Of a stretch of DNA of 9,165 bases, positions 1-7,600 are shown piece by piece; position 1 is the first letter of the stretch; each line of letters begins with the position of its first letter. The stretch spans positions 1 to 9,165 of the forward strand of contig JAUPTR010000289.1 in the NCBI GenBank assembly GCA_030917985.1. Direction: 5' to 3'. A model generated the notes under the pieces. The model ran no database searches and was not told the DNA's origin. It saw only the letters and a list, made by a program, of their open reading frames with translations. Both the position numbers and the translations under genes were made by a program. Source of the stretch: Pseudomonadota bacterium (GTDB lineage: Bacteria; Pseudomonadota; Gammaproteobacteria; Burkholderiales; SCOH01).

Positions 1-23
1 TCGTTGCCGAGTTTGGTCGCTGA
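1..23 (+). CDS. 3' end of an upstream gene, probably gspM (partial)
   Basis: The frame starting at base 3 reads V-A-E-F-G-R and ends at a TGA (21-23). That stop shares its final A with the ATG of the gspN-like gene (TGATG arrangement), so the two genes are very probably co-transcribed and translationally coupled. GspM is usually encoded just before GspN in type II secretion operons, which is the only basis for the name. Six residues are too few to identify the protein by sequence. Confidence 0.5.
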
Positions 24-751
24 TGCGTATTCGTTCCATCGTCGCCGTCATCCTGTTGTTTCTGTTGTTCCTGTTGCTGCAAATGCCTGCTGCAGTTGTA
101 GCGCCTTTACTCAAGCGTTACTCCGGTAATCAGCTTGAACTCTCTGCTGTCGAGGGCTCCATCTGGCAAGGCCGGGCGCAAGCTTTTTCCTTGCGGGGCA
201 CGATCCTGCTGGAATCCGTACAATGGCGGCTTAGTCCGTGGGGTTTGTTGCTGCTGCAACTGCGGGGCGACATTGGCAGTCGTAATGGCAGTGCCAGCTT
301 TGCCGTCAGTAGCGAGCATGTGACCTTGTCCACCGAAGGTCTGGTGTTGCCGCTGGCGCCGCTGAGCCAACTGGATGCTTCGCTTGTTCCTTTCCAGTTG
401 CGGGGGCGCGTCGAGTTGTTGACCCAGCGGTTCAGTGTTGCGCGAGACGGTGGGGCCGGCAGTTTGCAGCTGCGTTTGCTGGATCTTGGTTCTGGGTTGG
501 TTGCTGTGCCGAGTATCGGCCACTACCGAATTCAGGTCAGTCCGATGCGTAATGCCTACCGTTTCACCGCCGCCACCGAACGCGGACCGTTACGAGTGAC
601 GGGGGACGGCCGCTGGCAGCCGGGCAAGGGAGGTGCGATCCGTCTGCAGTTACACCCCGAGGATCAGGCCGAAGCACTGCGACCTTTGTTGTCGCTGGCA
701 GGTCGGCCAGCTGCCAGTGGTGATTATTATCTGAACGCCTCTTTCCGCTGA
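23..751 (+). CDS. gspN: Type II secretion system protein N (GspN)
   Basis: A 242-residue protein resembling GspN, an inner-membrane accessory component of the type II secretion machine that exports folded proteins across the outer membrane. Residues about 5-29 form one strongly hydrophobic N-terminal membrane segment (run of LLFLLFLLL), with the rest predicted periplasmic. The segment EGSIWQGRAQ (about 44-53), followed by a W-R-L-S-P-W stretch (about 68-73), matches the pattern typical of this family. The C-terminal part is beta-rich with conserved-looking G-D-G-R-W near residue 194. Length is normal for GspN (about 250). The ATG overlaps the stop of the preceding gene, which fixes the start and indicates coupling to gspM. 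No further gsp gene follows, so this is probably the end of the operon. GspN is absent from many type II systems, so its exact role is less certain than that of the core components. Confidence 0.85.
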   Translation: MRIRSIVAVILLFLLFLLLQMPAAVVAPLLKRYSGNQLELSAVEGSIWQGRAQAFSLRGTILLESVQWRLSPWGLLLLQLRGDIGSRNGSASFAVSSEHVTLSTEGLVLPLAPLSQLDASLVPFQLRGRVELLTQRFSVARDGGAGSLQLRLLDLGSGLVAVPSIGHYRIQVSPMRNAYRFTAATERGPLRVTGDGRWQPGKGGAIRLQLHPEDQAEALRPLLSLAGRPAASGDYYLNASFR

Positions 752-866
752 GGTACCCTGCGGCTCTGTTCGCCTGAAAGCTCCCCATCTTTTGAACTAG
801 GGCATACCCGTATGGTTTTGTCTGCGTTGCCACAGTAACGTTGCGGACGACCATTCCCGCTTTCCG

Positions 867-1769
867 GTGTTCATGCAAACTTTTGAAGACTATCAGGCGC
901 GTTATTCCGCGTATGAGCAGATTCGCTTTCGCCGAGAAACCGGCGGGCTGATCCTGTTTGATTTGAATACGCCGGCCTTTGGCGCCTGTTTTTCCTTGCA
1001 AGGCGGGCAGTTGCTGAGCTTTCAGCAACATGATCAGCGTCCCTTGTTGTGGCTGTCAGAGCAAGCACTGATGCAGCCGGGGAAGGCGATTCGCGGTGGT
1101 ATTCCGCTCTGCTGGCCGTGGTTTGGCCCGGCTCCGGATGGCTCTGGGCGCCCCGCGCATGGCTTTGCGCGCAACCTTCCATGGCGCCTGACCAGTGTGC
1201 TGACGGAAGACAATGGCTGGGTGGTGCGCTTTCAGTTGAGTGACAGTGCCGATACCCGTGCCCTGTGGCCACACAGTTTTGAGGCTTCGTTGACTTATCA
1301 ACTCGGGCGCACGTTGCGCATCGATTTTTGCGTGGTCAATCTCGACCCCGCGCCATTCTCGATGAGTTACGCCTTCCATAGCTATTTTCCGGTTGATGAT
1401 ATCCGGCAGGCGGAGGTGTTGGGGCTGAATGGCTGTGATTATTACGATCAGCTGCAGTCGATGCGTTTGTTGCGGCAGCAGGGGCCGGTTCGTTTTGACG
1501 CCGAATGCGACCGGATTTATGTCGACACGGCAGGTGAGTATCTGCTGCGGGATGGTGCCAGTGGTGCCGAACTGCAGATTCAGACCGAAAATTGCCATAG
1601 CGCCATCGTCTGGAATCCGTGGGTCGAAAAGTCACAGCGCTTGAGTGATCTGGCTGATTCGGCCTATCAGCATATGCTGTGTGTGGAATGCGGTAACGTG
1701 AATGGCAACAGCATCGTTGTTCCTGCTGGCGGCGCCCACGCTAGCGCCATGCAGCTTAAATATCGCTGA
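867..1769 (+). CDS. yeaD: D-hexose-6-phosphate mutarotase (YeaD family, aldose 1-epimerase-like)
   Basis: A 300-residue cytosolic enzyme of the galactose-mutarotase-like fold that interconverts the alpha and beta anomers of hexose 6-phosphates such as glucose 6-phosphate. The match to E. coli YeaD is strong in recalled motifs: FSLQGGQLLSF (42-52), LLWLS (60-64), AIRGGIPLCWPWFGP (74-88) and PAHGFARNLPW (96-106). The expected catalytic pair is present: His171 in AFHSYF and Glu274 in CVECGN. Length is normal for the family. The start is ambiguous: GTG at 867 or ATG at 873, two codons later. Neither has a good Shine-Dalgarno sequence, and an in-frame TAG at 798-800 limits any upstream extension. 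The gene sits alone between gspN and the dehydrogenase gene; the 115-base gap after gspN holds no clear terminator or promoter that I can see, so read-through from the gsp operon is possible. Confidence 0.92.
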   Translation: MFMQTFEDYQARYSAYEQIRFRRETGGLILFDLNTPAFGACFSLQGGQLLSFQQHDQRPLLWLSEQALMQPGKAIRGGIPLCWPWFGPAPDGSGRPAHGFARNLPWRLTSVLTEDNGWVVRFQLSDSADTRALWPHSFEASLTYQLGRTLRIDFCVVNLDPAPFSMSYAFHSYFPVDDIRQAEVLGLNGCDYYDQLQSMRLLRQQGPVRFDAECDRIYVDTAGEYLLRDGASGAELQIQTENCHSAIVWNPWVEKSQRLSDLADSAYQHMLCVECGNVNGNSIVVPAGGAHASAMQLKYR

Positions 1770-1848
1770 TTTCCCGTGCCCTTATCCGGGCGTATACATC
1801 TCTCTGAAATGCCAGTTTTTTATTTGGCAGTGCAAGCTTTACAGATCG

Positions 1849-1854
1849 GATAAT
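1849..1854 (+). promoter_or_regulatory. Candidate -10 element upstream of the dehydrogenase gene
   Basis: GATAAT matches five of six bases of the sigma70 -10 consensus. A TTGGCA (1824-1829, five of six to TTGACA) lies upstream, but the spacer is 19 bases, longer than the preferred 17. A second possible -10, TATAAC at 1917-1922, has no good -35 partner. The intergenic stretch is AT-richer than the flanking genes. This is a weak prediction. Confidence 0.3.
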
Positions 1855-1882
1855 CCTCTTAGAATCAATCGTGTAACGCTGT

Positions 1883-1913
1883 CTGGTCGGCTTTTTTGGT
1901 GTCTGCCGATCGG
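1883..1913 (+). promoter_or_regulatory. Leader hairpin upstream of the dehydrogenase gene
   Basis: CTGGTCGGC (1883-1891) can pair with GCCGATCGG (1905-1913) over nine positions including two G-U pairs. The loop is 13 bases and begins with six T. It lies 36 bases before the start codon and downstream of the candidate -10 at 1849, so it could fold in the 5' leader. The right arm also contains the palindrome CCGATCGG (1906-1913), which could alternatively be a protein-binding site. There is no T tract after the stem, so it is not a standard intrinsic terminator. Confidence 0.35.
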
Positions 1914-1948
1914 TGGTATAACGATAAAAATCAGAGGATATCTGCGTC

Positions 1949-3598
1949 ATGTTCGATTATGTGATTGTTGGTGGTGGTTCAGCCGGTTGTGTGTTGGCCA
2001 ACCGTTTATCGGAAGATCCGTCGCTCAGGGTGTGTTTGCTCGAAGCCGGCCCTGCTGATCGCAGTCCTTTGGTCCATACCCCGGTGGGCGCTTTGGCTTT
2101 GGTCCCGCGCAAACATCTGAACTGGGCTTACAACACGCTGCCGCAATCCGGCTTGAACGGGCGACGTGGCTATCAGCCGCGTGGCAAGGTGCTGGGTGGT
2201 TCCAGTGCCATCAATGCAATGATTTATTCGCGTGGACATCGCCGTGATTACGACCACTGGGCAGAGTTGGGCAATACCGGCTGGTCGTTCCAGGACGTTC
2301 TGCCATATTTCAAGCGTGTCGAGAATAACGAGCGCGGTGCGGATGACTATCATGGCGTCGGTGGCCCGTTAAACGTTGCCGATCTGCGCAGCACCTCGTC
2401 GGTGAGTGCTGCTTTTGTCGAGGCGGCCCAGCAGTGTGGTATTCCCTATAACCCCGACTTTAATGGTGCAGAGCAGGAGGGGGCGGGGTTCTATCAGGTG
2501 ACGCAGAAAAATGGCGAGCGCTGCAGTGCTGCGCGCGCATTTCTGACTCCGGTGCTGAATCGCCCCAATTTGCAGGTGTTGACCGATGCACATACGATTC
2601 GCGTGGTGTTTGAGGATAAGCGGGCGGTGGGGGTCGATTACCTGCAGGCAGGCTTGCGCAAGACGGTGCGTGCTTCACGTGAGGTAATCCTGAGTGCCGG
2701 TGCCTTTGGTTCACCGCAGATACTGATGCTCTCTGGTGTCGGTCCGTCGACCCACCTGCAGTCGATGGGAATCCCGGTGCTGCACCATTTGCCGGGGGTT
2801 GGCCAGAATCTGCAGGATCATCCGGATTTCATTTTTCTCAATAAATCGCCATCGCTGGATACGTTCGGCATTTCTCCGGGGTTCACCCTCAAGCTTTGGC
2901 GGGAATGGCGTCGTTATCAATCAGAGCGCCGAGGCATGTTCACCAGCAATTTTGCCGAAGCCGGCGCTTTCATCAAGTCGCATTCTTTGCAGCCGATTCC
3001 CGACCTGCAGATTCATTTTGTCATCGGCATGGTCGAGGATCATGCACGCAAGCTGTTGCTGGGGCATGGGTATAGTGCACATGTGTGCATTTTGCGGCCA
3101 AAGAGCCGTGGGCAGGTGCAGCTGGCCAGTATCAATGCGCTGGATGATCCGCTGATCGACGTGAATATGCTTGATCATGAAGATGACCTGGAGGTGATGG
3201 TCCGGGCATACAAATTGACGCGCGGCATCCTTCGAGCGCCGGCTTTTTCTCTGGTGCGCGGCAAGGAGTTGCATACCGCTGATGTGCATAGTGACGACGA
3301 GATTCGTGCCTTGTTGCGACAGCGGGTCGATTGTATTTATCACCCGGTCGGTACCTGCAAAATGGGGCAAGGTGAAGATGCAGTGGTGGACGCCGAGTTA
3401 AAGGTGCATGGCCTGCAAGGGCTGCGCGTTGTCGATGCGTCGATCATGCCAACACTGATTGGCGGCAACACCAATGCGCCCACCATCATGATCGGCGAAA
3501 AGGCCGCCGACATGATTCGGCAGCGTCGGATGTTGCCGGAAAACGCCGATCAGGTTGATGCGGCTATTCGCACCAATGCTTCGCAGGTGGCAGCCTGA
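1949..3598 (+). CDS. FAD-dependent GMC oxidoreductase, AlkJ/choline dehydrogenase-like alcohol dehydrogenase
   Basis: A 549-residue flavoprotein of the glucose-methanol-choline family. It carries the N-terminal FAD-binding motif VGGGSAG with LLEAG downstream (about 7-34), GMC signature 1 ([19 protein letters not shown], 78-96) and signature 2 ([15 protein letters not shown], 251-265). The expected active-site His465 in [11 protein letters not shown] and Asn507 in [11 protein letters not shown] are present. Similarity to recalled Pseudomonas putida AlkJ is extensive (for example [40 protein letters not shown]), so oxidation of a medium-chain or other hydrophobic primary alcohol to an aldehyde, passing electrons to the quinone pool, is plausible. 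Choline or another alcohol cannot be excluded. AGAGGA (1933-1938) is a good Shine-Dalgarno ten bases before the ATG. No alkane hydroxylase, aldehyde dehydrogenase or betaine gene is adjacent. The stop directly abuts the converging msrA stop. Confidence 0.93.
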   Translation: MFDYVIVGGGSAGCVLANRLSEDPSLRVCLLEAGPADRSPLVHTPVGALALVPRKHLNWAYNTLPQSGLNGRRGYQPRGKVLGGSSAINAMIYSRGHRRDYDHWAELGNTGWSFQDVLPYFKRVENNERGADDYHGVGGPLNVADLRSTSSVSAAFVEAAQQCGIPYNPDFNGAEQEGAGFYQVTQKNGERCSAARAFLTPVLNRPNLQVLTDAHTIRVVFEDKRAVGVDYLQAGLRKTVRASREVILSAGAFGSPQILMLSGVGPSTHLQSMGIPVLHHLPGVGQNLQDHPDFIFLNKSPSLDTFGISPGFTLKLWREWRRYQSERRGMFTSNFAEAGAFIKSHSLQPIPDLQIHFVIGMVEDHARKLLLGHGYSAHVCILRPKSRGQVQLASINALDDPLIDVNMLDHEDDLEVMVRAYKLTRGILRAPAFSLVRGKELHTADVHSDDEIRALLRQRVDCIYHPVGTCKMGQGEDAVVDAELKVHGLQGLRVVDASIMPTLIGGNTNAPTIMIGEKAADMIRQRRMLPENADQVDAAIRTNASQVAA

Positions 3599-4132
3599 TC
3601 AGCGTTGCAGTTTGGCAAACAGCTGCCGGGCCTTGCGTACCTTGGGCTCAACCACGATGGCGCAGTAGGGCTGGTTGGGGTTGAGCTCAAAGTAGCGCTG
3701 GTGATAGTGCTCCGCTGGATAAAAAGTTTCGGCCGGCAGCAGTTCGGTTACTACGGGTGAGGGCCAGACGGCCGACTGCTCTGCCAGCACGACTGTCGCT
3801 GTTTCTCGTTGTTGTGGCGTGTGGTGGAAAATCACTGAGCGATATTGGCTGCCGACATCATTGCCTTGCCGGTTGAGTGTGGTGGGGTCGTGGATGCTGA
3901 AAAAGACTTGCAGCAATGTGTCGTAACTGATCGTAGCCGGGGCGAACAGGATTTGTACCACTTCGGCATGGCCCGAGCGGCCACTGCAAACCTGATCGTA
4001 ATCCGGGTTGGGTGTGTGCCCGCCCATATAGCCGGAAACAACCTGGCTGACGCCGCGCAGTTTCTGGAATACCGCCTCCAGACACCAGAAACAGCCGCCA
4101 CCGAATGTGGCCAGTTCAGTATGGTTGGTCAT
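3599..4132 (-). CDS. msrA: Peptide methionine (S)-S-oxide reductase MsrA
   Basis: A 177-residue cytosolic repair enzyme that reduces the S-epimer of methionine sulfoxide in proteins, recycled by thioredoxin. The signature GGCFWC places the catalytic Cys14 and a second Cys17 near the N terminus. Further family motifs are GYMGGHTPNPDYDQVCSGRSGHAE (split around residues 34-57), HDPTTLNRQGNDVGSQYRS (81-99) and AEHYHQRYF (140-148). Cys157 in NQPYC is the likely resolving cysteine. The ATG at 4132 is chosen because the MsrA fold begins immediately after it, and GGGAA (minus strand, 4143-4139) sits six bases upstream as a ribosome site. Longer in-frame starts exist up to 4315 but add about 61 residues without family resemblance, and these would cross the promoter and start of the DUF1289 gene. 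The gene is monocistronic on this strand and converges with the dehydrogenase gene. Confidence 0.96.
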   Translation of the reverse strand: MTNHTELATFGGGCFWCLEAVFQKLRGVSQVVSGYMGGHTPNPDYDQVCSGRSGHAEVVQILFAPATISYDTLLQVFFSIHDPTTLNRQGNDVGSQYRSVIFHHTPQQRETATVVLAEQSAVWPSPVVTELLPAETFYPAEHYHQRYFELNPNQPYCAIVVEPKVRKARQLFAKLQR

Positions 4133-4138
4133 GATTGG

Positions 4139-4143
4139 TTCCC
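4139..4143 (-). promoter_or_regulatory. Ribosome binding site deciding the msrA start
   Basis: On the minus strand GGGAA lies six bases before the ATG at 4132. It supports this start over the longer in-frame alternatives upstream. Confidence 0.5.
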
Positions 4144-4226
4144 GGTGTGTTGATTTATTGACTATGACCCACCGTAACGGCAATTGGTTGCATTTTCTTG
4201 GCTGATTGTGTTGGCGGGCAAAGGGG

Positions 4227-4254
4227 TCGACAGACAAGGACTGCGCGGTACAAT
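4227..4254 (+). promoter_or_regulatory. Sigma70-like promoter for the DUF1289 gene
   Basis: TCGACA (4227-4232, five of six to TTGACA) and TACAAT (4249-4254, five of six to TATAAT) are separated by 16 bases. Transcription would start near 4261, giving a leader of about 25 bases before the ATG at 4285. This is the best-looking promoter in the window. It lies in the divergent msrA/DUF1289 region. Confidence 0.55.
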
Positions 4255-4284
4255 CAAAACGATTTGTTGCGTCGATTAGCCCCC

Positions 4285-4506
4285 ATGCCACGTCCTGATT
4301 CCCCGTGTGTTGCAATCTGTTCTACCGCCCTTGGTGATGAGTGGTGCCGGGGTTGTGGCCGCAGCTTTATTGAAGTGGCCAACTGGGTCTGTATGTCGGA
4401 TGCCGAGAAAGAGGTGGTCTGGTTGCGTCTGGAGCAGTTCTGGCGACAGCGTGGTGAGGCTTGTCCTTGGCTGGTGCGTGGAGATGCTCGGCAACAGAAG
4501 GTCTGA
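4285..4506 (+). CDS. DUF1289 (YdhL-like) small cysteine-rich protein
   Basis: A 73-residue protein with the DUF1289 pattern: SPC-x3-C (Cys8, Cys12), then C-R-G-C-G-R (Cys21, Cys24), then a W and an MSDAEK segment (37-42), followed by a helical, charged C-terminal part. It resembles recalled E. coli YdhL, which has SPC..IC, CRGC and MSDGEK in the same order. The four-cysteine cluster suggests metal (zinc or iron-sulfur) binding, but the family's function is not established. The ATG at 4285 is chosen because the conserved SPC motif follows within a few residues and a promoter ends just upstream. An in-frame TTG at 4198 would precede that promoter. No convincing Shine-Dalgarno is visible. The gene is divergent from msrA and appears to be its own transcription unit. 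Confidence 0.85.
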   Translation: MPRPDSPCVAICSTALGDEWCRGCGRSFIEVANWVCMSDAEKEVVWLRLEQFWRQRGEACPWLVRGDARQQKV

Positions 4507-4511
4507 CTTAT

Positions 4512-4578
4512 CTCCGGTAAAAAGCGGTTCGGCCCTTATCCGGAGTGGCGAATGTTCCAGGCTGGCCGGGCTGCCGGC
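4512..4578 (+). other. Two GC-rich inverted repeats downstream of the DUF1289 gene
   Basis: CTCCGGTAA (4512-4520) can pair with TTATCCGGAG (4536-4545) with one bulge. GCCGG (4565-4569) can pair with CCGGC (4574-4578) around a four-base loop. Neither is followed by a T run, so they are not classical intrinsic terminators. They could still slow or end transcription with Rho, or protect the mRNA 3' end. Confidence 0.35.
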
Positions 4579-4600
4579 AACGTGTCGCCGCAGGTGCCTG

Positions 4601-4629
4601 TTATATCGAGTGCTCGAATCAGGTATCAT
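4601..4629 (+). promoter_or_regulatory. Candidate purL promoter with embedded palindrome
   Basis: TATCAT (4624-4629) is a fair -10, and TTATAT (4601-4606) is a weak -35 at a 17-base spacing. Between them lies the perfect inverted repeat TCGAG-TG-CTCGA (4606-4617), a position where a repressor would block polymerase. An alternative -10, TATAAC at 4644-4649, directly follows a TG but lacks a -35. No sequence resembling the E. coli PurR box was seen. Confidence 0.35.
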
Positions 4630-4675
4630 TGCGCCTTTATCTGTATAACCAACAATAAAAGCGGTTGGGATTCCA

Positions 4676-7600
4676 ATGACTGAAGTCATCTCGTTGCGCG
4701 GCGGTAGCGCACTTTCTTCGTTTCGTTTGAAAAAACTGTTGCAATCGTTTTCGGCTGTGGGGGTCGAAGTCGAGCACATTTATGCCGAATACTGGCACTT
4801 TGCCGAAGTGGCGCAGCCATTGTCGGCAGAAGAACAGACGATTCTTTCCCAGTTGCTGAGTTATGGCCATGCAGCAGACCCTGCCGGCGCAGTGGGCGAA
4901 ATGATGTTGATCACGCCGCGTATCGGCACGATCTCCCCGTGGTCATCCAAGGCCAGTGATATTGTCCATAACGCAGGCCTGGCTGTGGTCAATCGCGTAG
5001 AACGTGGCGTTGCCGTATACATCAAAAAGGCCTCGGGCAAATTGTCGGAAGCCGACAGACGGGCTGTGTTGCCGGTATTGCACGATCGTATGACCGAGGC
5101 TGTATTTGACAGCCTGGATGCCGCGTCGCGGCTGTTTCAGCATATCGAGCCACAAGCGTTGGCCAGCGTGGATGTGCTCGGTGGTGGCCGTGCTGCACTG
5201 GTACGCGCCAACGACGAAATGGGTCTGGCCTTGAGTGCTGACGAGATTGATTATTTGCAGGAAAACTTCCAGAAAATCTCGCGCAATCCGACCGATGTCG
5301 AGCTGATGATGTTTGCTCAGGCCAACTCCGAACATTGTCGCCACAAGATTTTCAACGCAGACTTCATCATTGATGGCCAGCCGCAGCCAAAGAGCCTGTT
5401 CGGCCTGATCAAGGATACCCACCAGGCCAGCCCCGAGGGCACGCTGGTTGCCTATTCCGACAACTCCTCGGTAATCGCCGGCGCCACGATCAATCGTTTG
5501 CAACCCGATGCCGACAAGCAAACCTGGCAGTGGACCGAGCGCCCGACCCATATCCTGATGAAAGTGGAAACCCACAATCATCCAACCGCCATTTCCCCGT
5601 TTGCCGGTGCCGCGACGGGTTCCGGTGGTGAAATTCGCGATGAAGGTGCCACGGGCCGTGGCTCCAAGCCGAAGGCGGGTCTGACCGGTTTCTCGGTGTC
5701 GAATCTGAATATTCCCGGCTTTGAACAGCCGTGGGAAACCTACGAAGGTAAAGACGCCAGCGGCAATGTCTATGGGCGTCCGGAACGCATTGCCAGCCCG
5801 TTGCAGATCATGCTGGATGGCCCGATTGGTGGTGCTGCGTTCAACAACGAATTTGGTCGCCCGAATCTTGCTGGCTACTTCCGTACCTACGAAGAAAAGG
5901 TCAGCGGCGAGATGCGCGGGTATCACAAGCCAATCATGATTGCCGGTGGTCTGGGTAATATTGATGAGCTGCAGGTATACAAACAAAGCTTGCCGGTGGG
6001 TTCGCTGCTTATCCAGTTGGGTGGCCCTGGCTTGTTGATCGGTATGGGCGGCGGTGCCGCTTCGTCGATGGATGCTGGTGCCAATGCGGCGGATCTGGAT
6101 TTTGACTCGGTGCAACGCGGCAATCCGGAAATCCAGCGTCGCGCACAGGAAGTCATCGATCGTTGCTGGCAGCTGGGCGAGGCCAATCCGATTCTGTCGA
6201 TTCACGATGTTGGTGCGGGTGGTGTATCCAACGCACTGCCTGAGCTGGTGCATGGCTCGGATCGCGGCGGCAAGCTGGATTTGCGCAAGGTGCCGATCGA
6301 AGAAAAAGGCATGGCGCCGAAAGAAATCTGGTGTAACGAATCGCAAGAACGTTATGTGCTGGCGATTGCTGAAAAAGACCTGGCATGTTTCACCGCCATT
6401 TGTGAGCGTGAACGTTGCCCGTTTGCCGTGCTGGGCCATGCAACAGCGGAGCAGCATCTGGAGGTTGCCGATAGCCTGCTCGGCAACAAGCCGGTCGATA
6501 TGGATATGTCGGTGCTGTTGGGCAAGCCGCCAAAAATGACGCGTGACGTGACGCGTGCCGAACTGGATCTGCCGCGCTTCGACTCCTCGACGCTGAGCCT
6601 GGAAGAGGCAGCCCTGCGCGTGCTGCGTTTGCCGGCGGTTGCCGACAAATCATTTCTGATCACGATTGGTGATCGTACCGTGGGCGGCATGTCGGTTCGC
6701 GATCAGATGGTTGGTCGCTGGCAAGTGCCGGTTGCCGACGTTGCCGTCACTACCATGGGTTATGACACCTATCGTGGCGAAGCGATGGCGATGGGTGAGC
6801 GCACGCCGCTGGCACTGATCAGTGGCCCAGCCTCCGGTCGCCTTGCCATTGGCGAAGCCATTACCAATATTGCCGCTGCCGATATCGAAAAAATTTCCGA
6901 TATCAAGTTGTCGGCCAACTGGATGGCTGCCGCTGGCCATCCCGGAGAGGATGCGCGCTTGTACGATACGGTACAGGCAGTGTCTGAGTTGTCGCAGCAA
7001 CTGGGTATCAGTATTCCAGTTGGCAAGGACTCCTTGTCGATGAAAACCGTATGGCAGGAGCGCGAGCAGCAAAAATCGGTAACCGCACCACTGTCGCTGG
7101 TGGTGTCGGCGTTTGCGCCAGTTCAGGATGTGCGTAACACCCTGACCCCGGTATTGCGTACCGATGTGGGTGATACTGATCTGATCCTGATTGATCTGGG
7201 CGGCGGAAAGTGTCGCTTGGGTGCTTCGTCATTGGCGCAGGCATATAAGCAGATTGGCGACTTCAATCCGGATGTGGTGAACCCCGAGCGCTTGATTGCG
7301 TTCTTCAATGTCATTCAATCGCTGAAGCGTGAGCAGAAACTGCTGGCCTATCACGATCGTTCTGACGGCGGCTTGTTTGTCACCTTGTGTGAAATGATGT
7401 TTGCCAGCCATGTCGGGCTCAATATCGAGGTGGATGAGCTCTGCTTCGAGCGTCGCCGTTCCGAACGCGAATACGGTGAAATCACGCCAGAAGACGTATT
7501 GCGTGCGGAAAACGGCCGCATCATGGGGGTGCTGTTCAACGAGGAGCTGGGGGCGGTGATCCAGTGTCGTCGTTCAGATACCTCGACAGTGATGGCTGCG

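Noticed and set aside
564..1031. Minus-strand open frame across the gspN-mutarotase gap
   Set aside because: It overlaps the 3' end of gspN and the 5' end of the mutarotase gene antisense and shows no family motifs. The 115-base gap alone is too short to hold a distinct gene.
1702..2058. Plus-strand open frame bridging the mutarotase and dehydrogenase genes
   Set aside because: It overlaps both well-supported genes in another frame and shows no recognisable protein features.
4198..4284. Upstream TTG start for the DUF1289 protein
   Set aside because: It would begin before the likely promoter (4227-4254) and adds residues without family similarity. The ATG at 4285 directly precedes the conserved SPC motif.
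4133..4315. Longer N terminus for MsrA starting at 4315
   Set aside because: The added 61 residues do not resemble MsrA, and they would overlap the promoter and first codons of the divergent DUF1289 gene. The ATG at 4132 has its own ribosome site.
4943..6457. A 504-codon open frame antisense to purL
   Set aside because: It lies wholly inside the well-supported purL gene, has no recognisable domain and no ribosome site. It is explained by the codon bias of purL.
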